In this document: positions 1 through 9,035 of the stretch, piece after piece
Layout: each line of letters opens with the position of its first letter
How positions within the stretch are numbered: position 1 is the first letter of the stretch
Assembly: GCA_014529385.2 (NCBI GenBank)
Contig: CM043943.1
Coordinates: forward strand, 106,054,355-106,118,354
DNA length: 64,000 nucleotides
Source: Adiantum capillus-veneris
Lineage: Eukaryota; Streptophyta; Polypodiopsida; Polypodiales; Pteridaceae
Direction of reading: 5' to 3'
Program-made: the position numbers and the translations under genes
Notes under the pieces: generated by a model
Databases searched by the model: none
Told to the model about the DNA's origin: nothing
What the model saw: the letters and a program-made list of their open reading frames with translations, nothing else

Positions 1-145
1 TATTTAGTTTTTTTTTCACACTTTCACACTTAGTACTTTAGTACTAAGGTACCCAGACATTGTAACAGATTCACCACTTTTGTATCAGTTTGGTCTCATA
101 GGTCATTCTGGCCTTTTGAAGACATTAATATAACATTTCATTTCA

Positions 146-148
<3 letters not shown>
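1..148 (+). mobile_element. LINE-TC 3' tail fragment
   Basis: This is the 3' UTR end of a LINE-TC copy whose body lies outside the window. It carries the family's terminal signature: a 'GTCTCATAGGTCATTCTGGCC' type hairpin around 100-114, then TTGAAGACATTAATATAAC and the ATTTCATTTCATTT tail, which runs directly into (TC)n. Strand is set by comparison with the longer copies at 2.9-12.8 kb and 38.8-44.2 kb. No coding sequence remains. Confidence 0.85.

Positions 149-209
<61 letters not shown>
149..209. repeat. (TC)n microsatellite between LINE copies
   Basis: About 30 uninterrupted TC units join the tail of one LINE-TC copy to the start of the next, truncated one. The same arrangement recurs at 2344, 2810, 13369, 38796, 44193, 44573 and 60310, so it marks both the 3' junction and the target site of the LINEs. 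Confidence 0.95.
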
Positions 210-210
<1 letters not shown>

Positions 211-485
211 GGAGAGGAGCTACACAACATCGACGGAGACCACAGCAGAGGATTCGAGCCATACTCTCTCGACGTCCAGAGTGCAGATGAGGATGGATCT
301 TGACCATATCTCCCCCCCTCCCCCCCCCCCGCCTTCTTTCATTGTACTACACATTGTATTTTATTTCAGTTCCTTTTGATTCCGAACATGGTATCAGATT
401 CACTATGTTGTAACGGCTTGGTCTCATAGGTCATTTTGGCCTTTTGAAGATGTTAATATATTATTTCATTTCATTTCTCTCTCTC
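210..485 (+). mobile_element. 5'-truncated LINE-TC copy (about 275 bp)
   Basis: This begins immediately after (TC)n with the last codons of ORF2: a basic stretch ending in SRRPECR and a stop near 289. It then has a complete 3' UTR with the terminal hairpin at 428-442 and a short CT run. Extreme 5' truncation is the usual result of incomplete target-primed reverse transcription. It belongs to the subfamily whose ORF2 ends in PECR. Confidence 0.85.
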
Positions 486-2199
486 AGATTTGGGGACCCT
501 CGGTGGACCACTATGGCAGATCTGGTAGCACTGATGGATGGAGATGCATGGAGAGGCCTCTATTTCTCTCGGATGTTGCGGGCTAAGGCCTCAGTGCCAC
601 ATGAGATCATTCAAACTGAGCTAGCTGCCCCTCCTCTCGTGATCGAGGCCCTTACTAGATCAGTATCCTTCATGCATAACTTATGGACCTCCCCAGAGAC
701 AGATATGCTCGGCTAGCCCTTGAGTCATCTCGACAGCTAGTGCTACAGGGGGACACAGCATGCTGGTATGGGCAGATGACATCATGGTTTCAGTCGTATG
801 ACTTCAGCATGGATAGACTTCCTCCGTTCCAGTACTCCTTGGATGCACCCTCCCTATCTCTCACCCGGACAGAGATCACTAGACTTATACGTCAGGATTT
901 GATTCAACTAGGTACCAGAAGCACATGGATATAGCCGGTACAAGAGTTGGACACGAAGATGGCTTTCTATAGAGAGCATCTTCTCCAACTAACAGAGGAT
1001 GGATATATGATCAGACCGGACTATACGGACACTCATTTATCTGTAGCGCGGATAATGTGTCGTGCTCTCTACAGTGTGGGTGCCCCTCAGTGCAATGTGC
1101 GTGACAATCTCACTCAAACAAATGAAAACTCTCTCAACCAGAATGAAACACAGAAACAACGGATAACAACACAGAAACAATGGATAACAACAGAGACACA
1201 ACAGTGGACCAGAACATGTGGACTCGACTAGCTCAAAGAACCATGTACAGACTCTGGCGTGGCAGCACACTCCGCTCCAGCCCAGGACTCACAGGTACAA
1301 ATGGGGTGTCGAGGCTCAGATGTGCAGGGATGGTGAAGCAGTGCTCTGTGAAAGACTTCCTCTAGACGACTACGTGCAAGATAAGATAGCACTGCCCCAA
1401 ACACGACTACTCATATGTACAACGGCCACGATGTCCACTAGACCACCGTAGGTACCCTACCACGTGTCACTCCCAGCCCAAAGGGTCTGTCCAATGTGAA
1501 CCAGACCAACTGTAGCTAACTGTCCAACTGCCTGTCCTGTGAAGTGACCCTGTAGCCCTGCTACATTATCCTATGGGATACGATGCGCTATTGGTCAGAT
1601 GTGCACATTATCACATCAGCTAGAGATTGAGACTGGCAGATTTAGAAGAGTACCAGCAGAAGGCCAGGATATGCCAGTTATGTCATATAGAGCCAGAGAT
1701 AAAGTTACATCACATTTGTCATTGTCCGGTATACTATGAGATACGAGGCCGCTTTCACATTCCGAGAGGGCTTTGGACCCCCATTGGCTAGGGTCATGAG
1801 ATATCAGGATCAAAGATGCCTCGGGTTGTTTTGCCAGAGCTACGCAGACACAGGGAGAGTCTCTTGAGGAGATCAGGCATTCACAGAGGGAGATTACTGA
1901 CTTCTTTAGAGCAAGGACTTAACAATCAGATGAGCATGCTTCACAACAGACTTCAGAGCGCTTATACCAAAGGTATATTAGTTGACAGAGCCACTGAGCT
2001 CGGGAAAGCAAGGCACCCACGTCTACGAGCGCGACCACGACATCGACGGAGGCTCCATCAGAGGATGAGGACTATTCTAACACGACATGGGAGACGCCCA
2101 ATACGACTATTTACAGAGGCGGACATTGACGAAGCTCTTCAACGACCGATGCAGTACTTTCTCGGACAACGCCCGATGCCATGTATCCTCGGGCACTGA
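486..2199 (+). pseudogene. ORF2 C-terminal region, broken
   Basis: Fragments in several frames match the C-terminal 400 residues of LINE-TC ORF2: RAKASVPHEII (about 580), the ALESSRQLVLQGD stretch (about 720), and RLIRQDLIQL (about 880). The finger region follows near 1670 (CQLCHIEPE then HHICHC) and a basic tail near 2000-2100. The finger residues can be read but frame changes and the solo LTR separate them, and one finger segment has small indels. No RT domain is present because of 5' truncation. It is a dead copy. Confidence 0.8.
1042..1565. mobile_element. Solo LTR, family of the 48.4-kb Ty3-type element
   Basis: The LTR runs from TGTAGCGCGG to CCCTGCTACA and is flanked by a perfect 5-bp duplication, TTATC (1037-1041 and 1566-1570). 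Removing it rejoins the LINE reading 'CATTTATCCTATGG' found intact at about 11980. It is clearly related to the LTR at 48414-49176: same ends and the same ATAATGTGTCGTGCTC block. The element that left it was probably on the minus strand, as at 48.4 kb. A solo LTR arises by LTR-LTR recombination. Confidence 0.92.
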
Positions 2200-2339
2200 T
2201 GATGATGTTAATAATGATGATGATGATTTTAGTCTTTCAATTTACTTCACTTCATTTTTAGTTTTGTACCCAGACATTGGATTAATCAGTTTGGTCTCAT
2301 AGGTCATTTTGGCCTTTTGAAGATGTTTAATATAACATT

Positions 2340-2343
<4 letters not shown>

Positions 2344-2413
<70 letters not shown>
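2344..2413. repeat. (TC)n microsatellite between LINE copies
   Basis: About 35 TC units join the LINE tail at 2343 to the truncated LINE copy at 2414. Confidence 0.95.
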
Positions 2414-2416
<3 letters not shown>

Positions 2417-2804
2417 GGGGAGAGATAGAGAGAGACCGTCCGAGAGACAGATTACAGATTTCTTTTCACTAGATATGGGACAGCCAGAGGAGCAGTCATC
2501 ATTGCAGAGCTCAGCCCACACTCATTTGAACACTACCGGCACTCTCATTGACCGAGCACTAGAGCTACGGAGATCCAGACGGCCACGATTGAGGAGAGGG
2601 GCTACACAACATCGACGGAGACTACAGCAGAGGATTCGAGCTATACTCTCGACATCCAGAGTGCAGATGAGGATGGATTCTAGTAGTAGTATCTTTGTTC
2701 TAGTTCTTTTGTACCCAGACATGGTATTAGATTCACCATTTTGTAATAGATTGGTCTCATAGGTCATTTTGGCCTTTTGAAGACGTTAATATAACATTCA
2801 TTTC

Positions 2805-2809
<5 letters not shown>
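2414..2809 (+). mobile_element. 5'-truncated LINE-TC copy (about 395 bp)
   Basis: The copy starts inside the ORF2 C-terminal tail: TDFFSLDMGQPEEQ, then TLIDRALELRRSRRPRLRRG read from 2540 on. It ends ORF2 near 2680 and has the 3' UTR with the hairpin at 2761-2775 and tail at 2809. It is very similar to the fragment at 15.3 kb, so both belong to one subfamily. Confidence 0.88.

Positions 2810-2870
<61 letters not shown>
2810..2870. repeat. (TC)n microsatellite, 5' flank of LINE copy A
   Basis: About 30 TC units lie between the tail of the preceding LINE copy and the first base of copy A. Confidence 0.95.
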
Positions 2871-2872
<2 letters not shown>

Positions 2873-2950
2873 GCAGCACACACCAATAGGTCGCCACTCT
2901 CCTCTCTTCACAGGCCCAAGCGATCCCATCGCAAGAAATTGTTCGGGTGC

Positions 2951-3808
2951 ATGGGGATGGACCAACCAGTCGATGTCGGGGATGACTGCATTTATGAAAC
3001 CCCGCCTTAATCGAAAGCAACATTTAGGCGGAGGTTTTGAGAGCACTTTATCACCAGGTTCTATGAGAGTAGAGAAACTTTCTAGAGTCAAAGATGACTT
3101 AATGTATGAGAAGGTACAAGTGATAATTAAGGCGGAGCTGAGCCTCTTGAGGAGTGACATTGAAAAAGAGATGTGTGCAAATGCGAAAACTTACAAAAAA
3201 GCTATGTATGCAGATATGAGGAAAGAATTGGACAAAGAGATTTTTGAAAAGCGTGACGAGATTGCAGACGATTGTGAGGGTAGAAGTGAATGTAATGGAA
3301 TGTATGATGCAGAAAAGATTAGAGGATGCACTCACTATGTTTGAATCCTGGAAATCAAAAATGGAAGAACGCATGAATGAAAAGGATGCATTGATCGAAG
3401 CACTTAAGGGAGACCTTGCAGCTTGCAAAAATACCCCCGCAAAGGAGGCAGAAAATTAACCCTCAATCATCAAGGAGCTCGAAAGCATTAAGGAGCAGGT
3501 GAAAATTCTACGAGAAGAGGAAGAGCAAAAGGCACAAACCTCCTCTTTGTGGGCGGAGCACCTATTCAAAACACAAGAGAAGGTTGATAAAGATGAAAAG
3601 TGGATCGAGGACGCAAAGAAATGAAAAGATAAGATGCCTGAAGCCACACCGACATTGACAATCATCAATATGACAAGTGAAGAGGAGCAAAAGAGAAAGA
3701 CTAGAGCCCTTCATGTGCATGTTACAGGTCTCAAAGACATCAGAAAAGTAGAAGAAAAAGTGCAAGAGCTCTTGAAGCGCATGGGTATTTCTGAACCCAC
3801 ACACACGT
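2951..3808 (+). pseudogene. LINE-TC ORF1, N-terminal part (coiled-coil protein), broken
   Basis: The likely start is the ATG at 2951, but the frame shifts within about 20 codons. The next frames carry LSPGSMRVEKLSRVKDDLM and then long heptad-like charged stretches (AMYADMRKELDKEIFEKRDE, then EERMNEKDALIEALKGDLAAC). These match ORF1 of copy E (60492-61421) throughout. The RRM-like start (IINMTSEEEQKRKTRALHVH, about 3660-3720) is present, then the LTR element interrupts at codons for EPTHT. The product in live copies should be an RNA-binding, coiled-coil ORF1p. Several stops, including TAA at about 3457 and TGA at about 3622, make it a pseudogene. Confidence 0.82.
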
Positions 3809-4750
3809 TGTCAGGAGTTTTTTGGAGCAAGGGATTGCGCATATGTACATATACATGCATGGTGCATCAAATAAAGAATTGCCCATTTTTCAGAGCCAGG
3901 TGGTTACGTGGGGCCCACATGTGTACAGGTAGGACAGCATGTACATAGTGCATCGATTTTCACTATCACCAGTACCAGTATGTTTTTGCTACAATAATGA
4001 GGAGTTTATAGCGCGTAAAAGTTCTCGAGGAAGCTATCCGCAGGCCGACGACATGAGGTAAGCAGGTGCGTCAGATGGCATCTAGTAGCGTCAGGAGGCC
4101 GAACGGGGTCAAGACTTGCACGTGGATAAGTACGGACACCACGTGGATGTTTTCTTGTGATAATTATGCAGAAAGGTCATCATGAGGACCAACTTTTGGG
4201 GCCACTTCACGTGGTTGCGGGATGAATTATTGAAAAGAAATGAGTGCCAGGTGTGCGGATGATGCAAAAAGGTGACAACTATGCACTGCGAGGTCAGTTT
4301 TTGGCCTGTTCGGGGTCCGTTTGAGGTCATCTAAGAGGCCAAGGGTGCCCAAGTAATAAAGCTAAGTGTGGGAACTGAAAAAACTGAGAGAAGACCAGAA
4401 AAAACGTGGAGAAGAGAGGAGGAACAGCCGCAGGTGTGTTTTTTGGGTTTTTGGAGCCTGTTTTGGCCGTAAACTGCTCATCCGAGGTCGGATTTGAGCA
4501 CTTTGACATTGTAGACTGGGGTTTTGGGCCGTTCCGGACGCGATGGCGCTGTCCATTTTGCCAAATTCCTCACTCTTTTCCTGCTGTTTTTCTGTGTAAG
4601 TTTCTCCTATGAGCGAAGTTTCTGCTCTAGTTTGTGATTGTATCTGGCTTATTTTACCCATATTGTGTGAGCTATTTGCCCCATTGGTGTTGGCCCAAGC
4701 TCAATTGTATCTAAACATCAGAAATTCTCCTCTTTTGAGCTGAGGTTTTT

Positions 4751-4791
<41 letters not shown>

Positions 4792-4966
4792 TGTGTGGAG
4801 TGGGCAAGTGGATAGTCTCTCTCCTCTCACTCCAGAGGAGAGTTCCCTGTCTCGGCCAGGTGTGTTGTCTAAGCCGAGTGGTGCCCCATAGTGTGTGTGT
4901 GTATCTTCCCAAGAGTGTGTGTCGGGTCGTTATAGAGGCGCTGTGTGTGTTTTCATCCCGCTCACA
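3809..4966 (+). repeat. 5' LTR of the gag-only element
   Basis: TGTCAGGAG...GCTCACA, paired with 7575-8724. It contains an AATAAA near 4352 that could serve in polyadenylation and a long GT run at about 4751-4790, which is the main length difference from the 3' LTR. Confidence 0.95.
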
Positions 4967-4971
4967 TTCTT

Positions 4972-4990
4972 TTGGCGCCCCCACTGAGGA
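4972..4990 (+). other. Probable primer-binding site (TGGCGCC type)
   Basis: TGGCGCCCCCACTGAGG lies 5 bases after the LTR end. TGGCGCC is the start of the primer site used by plant Athila/Tat-like Ty3 elements (tRNA-Asp or tRNA-Arg type). The exact tRNA was not established. Confidence 0.6.
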
Positions 4991-5007
4991 TCTTCTTCGA
5001 GTACCTT

Positions 5008-5135
5008 CTGCTTCGAGCTTCAAGCTTCGAGCTTCGGGATTACAGGTTGCAGGTTGCAGATTACAGGTTACAGGTTACAGGTTACAGGAACAGGGACAGG
5101 GACAGGTACAGGTGATTCACACAGGTACAGGTAGC
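5008..5135. repeat. Short tandem repeats in the element leader
   Basis: First come repeats of the TTCGAGC/TTCAAGC type, then about a dozen variants of a 6-8 base unit around ACAGGT (TTACAGGT, GGGACAGG). They lie in the untranslated leader between the primer site and gag. Confidence 0.8.
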
Positions 5136-6033
5136 TGGACTAGTAGTGATGTCACTTGCAGTTGTTGTGGGAATGCATCACTTGGCGCCTATTTGAGCGC
5201 ATTGTTTGTTGGATTGTACGTTACTTGTGGAAACTGCCATTGTACGCCTTTGTGGAGCCATATATGGTTTTATTTGGCAGTCCCAGCCATTTCTGAGACT
5301 TGGTCTGGAAGATAGTCATTTCTGAGACTTGACTATACGCGATTTGCATTAGCTTTCGTGTGAGGGTCGATAGCGTGAGGTTTTTATTGAGCTGGGGGAT
5401 TCTCAAATGTGGAGATCCTTTCAGTGATACAGGTAGCTGGAGCACCCTTTTCGTGACCTCGCCATAGGCTATGTACTACTGATTCCTAATTGATGCTCGG
5501 GTTCTATTGTTGACAGTTTATGCATACTGATACAGTCTATATTTTGGGTTCCTACTGCTCTACTTCTGGGGAAACTCTGTCGAAATTTTCCCAAGTTATG
5601 ATGGCTGGTTTTTTGGTATTTTGAGCCATTTATGCTGTTATGCTGCTGAAATTTTGGCAAAATCAGAGGTTGAGTCAGGTGTGCCTTCTTGGGAGCTTCA
5701 TGGTTGGCTTTAATGGATGATCAAAATGGCCCTCAGTTCACTCCTTTTCATTTAACTCAAAGAATTCAGATTAATGTTCATGTGTCCAGGAAGATCTTTT
5801 TCCAGCAGCGCATAGTCTTTATGTTTGGGCCAAGAAGATTGAGAGAGATCCTGGAATGTCCTTTGCCTGTTGTAATTCCAATGATCAACTACGAAAACTC
5901 ATTTGATGTGCATGTGTTTGTCCTTATCTAAAGCTGAGCTCCATTGAAGTTTCTAGGGATTGGGTAGTGAAAAGTTTTGGGTTCTTGCACGTGTGTTCGA
6001 AAGGGTTCTCAAAGCATCATAATTTGGGTAGCC

Positions 6034-7524
6034 ATGGCTTTCTCTTATCCGGAATTTCATGGAAGAAGTGGTGAAGATGCGGAAGACTTTCTGGAGCAAG
6101 TCGAGGTGGCATGCATAAGCAACAATATGTGTGATGAGGACAAGATTTTGAGGCTATTTGGATTGCTTTTGAAAGATGAGGCCCGTGTTTGGTTCATGGA
6201 TTTGGAAGCTAAAGAAGCAGTGGCTTCTTCTTATGGTTTGAGTCTTGACAAGTTTATAGAAGCTTTTTTAGAGCGTTTCCAGGTTGTTGAAGATGCAAAT
6301 GCAGTATGGAATGAGCTCAATGCTCTTAAGCAAGGTTCTTGTCAAGGTGTTGATGCCTATGTACAAGTTTTTACAGATTTATGGACTCGTTGGTGTGTTG
6401 CTCTTAAGGATGAGACCCCCCCTTGTTCATTGAAGAAAAGTTTTTTTGTTGATGGTTTGTCACCTTGGTTGCGGTTCGAGGTTGAGTTGAAGAGGCCCGA
6501 GTCTTTTGAAGATGCGGTATGCATTGCAAAGCACAAGGAATGGAAGTTTAAGCGTCTTGAGGAACATGGTATTAGTACAGGTATGCATGTGCAAGATGGA
6601 TTTGACATGGAAGATGAAGTTAAGCCTAAGCAGGTGAAAAGTAGCCTATCCTATGATGTTTCTCGTTTCTTCCCAAGGTCTATTGTGAAGCGTAAAGAGG
6701 TCTTGCAGGTTGACAGGCTTCTGGAAGAGCCTAAAGAGGTGAGTAATTCTTTGGATACAGGATTGAAAAGTCTTCAAGAGGATGCATTGGCTACTTGTGT
6801 ACCTTGTGATTCTGGGTGTGAGTGTGAGGTTGAGGTTATTGATGATGAGCACGTATCTTTGGATACTAGTTCCTTGGAAATTAGGGAAGAGGGCAAGGTT
6901 GAGAGCCATTTTGTGGATTTGTTGGATGTGGAGCCTGTTTTGAAGCCATATTTTGATGTATGTGCAGTAATTGAACCGATTTGTGAGCATGATTGTGGTT
7001 TAAAGCAGGGATTTGTATTCTTGGAGACTGATGAACCCATGCTAGAAGCTATGGATAGTGGTGCTAGCCATGATTATGATGTGGATGAAGTGATGGGTGA
7101 TGATGAGTATGCTTATGATGATGAGAAGGGGTTTGGCATATATGAGTCCAATCTCAGCTATGTGGATGTCTATGCTAGAGATATGTGTGTTGCGGGGATA
7201 CTTTTGTGCTTTGGATATCAACAACTTTACCTTCACACAATGCTTTTAGCTACTTGGGTGCATGATTTGCAGGTTGTTGCTATGGCTGGTAAAGCCAAGA
7301 TGCCAGGTGATGAGTCACTTGAGTTGTCTCTATCGGTTGGGTTGAATGTGGCATGCAATATTTATGCTTTTGGAACTCCAGACAGGGCGAATGTGTTAGT
7401 TGGATATGTCTATGGTGCATTTTGGTTGATTGTTGACAAATGTAGGTGTGGTGTTATGATGCTTCTTGTGAATCAGGCGATATGCCTTTGGCCTTTTGAT
7501 CCAGGTGGAATGAGCATCTACTAG
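6034..7524 (+). CDS. Retrotransposon gag-like protein
   Basis: This is the one intact long ORF of the 3809-8724 element. I chose the ATG at 6034 (MAFSYPEFHGRSGEDAEDF) because conserved gag sequence begins there; an in-frame ATG at 5977 adds 19 residues without similarity. Residues 1-180 look like a Retrotrans_gag domain: F-G-LLKDEARVWF, then FIEAFLERFQ, then a QG-VDAYVQVFTDLWTRW stretch. In Ty3-type elements this protein forms the virus-like particle. After residue 200 the protein is acidic and low in recognisable structure. No CCHC zinc knuckle is seen, which is unusual for gag. A DSGASH near residue 350 resembles a retropepsin motif but lacks the usual hydrophobic lead-in. The last 120 residues may be noncoding DNA read through. 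Confidence 0.8.
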   Translation: MAFSYPEFHGRSGEDAEDFLEQVEVACISNNMCDEDKILRLFGLLLKDEARVWFMDLEAKEAVASSYGLSLDKFIEAFLERFQVVEDANAVWNELNALKQGSCQGVDAYVQVFTDLWTRWCVALKDETPPCSLKKSFFVDGLSPWLRFEVELKRPESFEDAVCIAKHKEWKFKRLEEHGISTGMHVQDGFDMEDEVKPKQVKSSLSYDVSRFFPRSIVKRKEVLQVDRLLEEPKEVSNSLDTGLKSLQEDALATCVPCDSGCECEVEVIDDEHVSLDTSSLEIREEGKVESHFVDLLDVEPVLKPYFDVCAVIEPICEHDCGLKQGFVFLETDEPMLEAMDSGASHDYDVDEVMGDDEYAYDDEKGFGIYESNLSYVDVYARDMCVAGILLCFGYQQLYLHTMLLATWVHDLQVVAMAGKAKMPGDESLELSLSVGLNVACNIYAFGTPDRANVLVGYVYGAFWLIVDKCRCGVMMLLVNQAICLWPFDPGGMSIY

Positions 7525-7551
7525 TGCTGCTGCTGAGCATGAATGCTCTAG

Positions 7552-7574
7552 CAGGCTAGGGGGTGGGCAAATTA
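7552..7574 (+). other. Polypurine tract before the 3' LTR
   Basis: A purine-rich stretch, GGCTAGGGGGTGGGCAAATT, abuts the 3' LTR start at 7575. This is the expected position of the plus-strand primer. Confidence 0.7.
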
Positions 7575-8724
7575 TGTCAGGAGTTTTTTGGAGCAAGGGA
7601 TTGCGCATATGTACATATACATGCATGGTGCATCAAATAAAGAATTGCCCATTTTTCAGAGCCAGGTGGTTACGTGGGGCCCACATGTGTACAGGTAGGA
7701 CAGCATGTACATAGTGCATCGATTTTCACTATCACCAGTACCAGTATGTTTTTGCTACAATAATGAGGAGTTTATAGCGCGTAAAAGTTCTCGAGGAAGC
7801 TATCCGCAGGCCGACGACATGAGGTAAGCAGGTGCGTCAGATGGCATCTAGTAGCGTCAGGAGGCCGAACGGGGTCAAGACTTGCACGTGGATAAGTACA
7901 GACACCACGTGGATGTTTTCTTGTGATAATTATGCAGAAAGGTCATCATGAGGACCAACTTTTGGGGCCACTTCACGTGGTTGCGGGATGAATTATTGAA
8001 AAGAAATGAGTGCCAGGTGTGCGGATGATGCAAAAAGGTGACAACTATGCACTGCGAGGTCAGTTTTTGGCCTGTTCGGGGTCCGTTTGAGGTCATCTAA
8101 GAGGCCAAGGGTGCCCAAGTAATAAAGCTAAGTGTGGGAACTGAAAAAACTGAGAGAAGACCAGAAAAAACGTGGAGAAGAGAGGAGGAACAGCCGCAGG
8201 TGTGTTTTTTGGGTTTTTGGAGCCTGTTTTGGCCGTAAACTGCTCATCCGAGGTCGGATTTGAGCACTTTGACATTGTAGACTGGGGTTTTGGGCCGTTC
8301 CGGACGCGATGGCGCTGTCCATTTTGCCAAATTCCTCACTCTTTTCCTGCTGTTTTTCTGTGTAAGTTTCTCCTATGAGCGAAGTTTCTGCTCTAGTTTG
8401 TGATTGTATCTGGCTTATTTTACCCATATTGTGTGAGCTATTTGCCCCATTGGTGTTGGCCCAAGCTCAATTGTATCTAAACATCAGAAATTCTCCTCTT
8501 TTGAGCTGAGGTTTTTGGGTGTGTGTGTGTGTGTGTGTGTCTGTGTGTCTGTGTGGAGTGGGCAAGTGGATAGTCTCTCTCCTCTCACTCCAGAGGTGTG
8601 TTCCCTGTCTCGGCCAGGTGTGTTGTCTAAGCCGAGTGGTGCCCCATAGTGTGTGTGTGTATCTTCCCAAGAGTGTGTGTCGGGTCGTTATAGAGGCGCT
8701 GTGTGTGTTTTCATCCCGCTCACA
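7575..8724 (+). repeat. 3' LTR of the gag-only element
   Basis: Near-identical to 3809-4966. Differences seen by eye: G/A at about 7899, a shorter GT run at about 8519-8540, and AGAG/TGTG at about 8596. After it the LINE ORF1 resumes in frame. Confidence 0.95.
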
Positions 8725-9004
8725 ACGTGTGCTTGGAGAGTTAGCAAGAAGGGAAGTGATGAGAAAGGAATGCCCAAGGAAAGATCACTCATTATACGTT
8801 TCCCTACACTGGAAGCTAGGAAGGAATTCCTGAAGAAGAGACCAACATTCAAGCAAACTGGGATATTTTTGGTGATGACCTCGCTCTAATACAGGTAGCA
8901 CACATGCAAGAACTAATGCCAGAGATCAAGGCGGCAAGGGAGAAAGGGAAAATAGCTTTCTACAAGGGAGGGAGTGTAGTGGTGTTGGAAAAACGCACTG
9001 CATG
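8725..9004 (+). pseudogene. LINE-TC ORF1, C-terminal part of copy A
   Basis: This is the continuation of ORF1 after the LTR element. Excising the element and one ACGT copy restores the frame across the junction. Recognisable pieces are AWRV, LIIRFPTLEARKEF, KKRPTFKQTGIF, then MQELMPEIKAAREKGKIAFY (about 8900-8965) and VVLEKRTA before TGA at 9003. The C-terminal region after the RRM-like part is conserved in copies B, C and E. A frameshift near 8865-8880 breaks it. Confidence 0.82.
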
Positions 9005-9035
9005 ACAGTGCGAGACCTATGAAACCAACCTTAAA

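Larger units (their letters stand above)
486..2343 (+). mobile_element. 5'-truncated LINE-TC copy interrupted by a solo LTR
   Basis: The copy starts in the post-RT region of ORF2 and runs to the terminal hairpin at 2301-2315 and the tail at 2343. A 524-bp solo LTR (1042-1565) sits inside it; the LINE resumes after the duplicated TTATC at the same place where copy A (about 11980) is uninterrupted. It belongs to the subfamily with the longer ORF2 C-terminus ending in a histidine-glycine, and has the GATGAT run just after the stop. Confidence 0.88.
3809..8724 (+). mobile_element. Young gag-only LTR retrotransposon (4.9 kb)
   Basis: Two LTRs (1158 and 1150 bp) run from TGTCAGGAG to CCGCTCACA and differ by only a few substitutions and GT-repeat length, so the insertion is recent. 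It is flanked by ACGT (3805-3808 and 8725-8728). A primer site (TGGCGCC...) follows the 5' LTR and a purine-rich tract precedes the 3' LTR. The only long ORF is a 497-515-residue gag-like protein; no protease context, RT, RNase H or integrase was found. It would need pol from another element. The TGGCGCC primer site suggests an Athila/Tat-type Ty3 origin, which is inference. Confidence 0.93.

Noticed and set aside
149-209. Open reading frames through (TC)n runs encoding SLSLSL or REREREr peptides (also at 2344, 2810, 13369, 37843, 38796, 44193, 59160, 60310)
   Set aside because: These are simple-sequence translations with no conserved start or flanking coding context; the runs are LINE target microsatellites.
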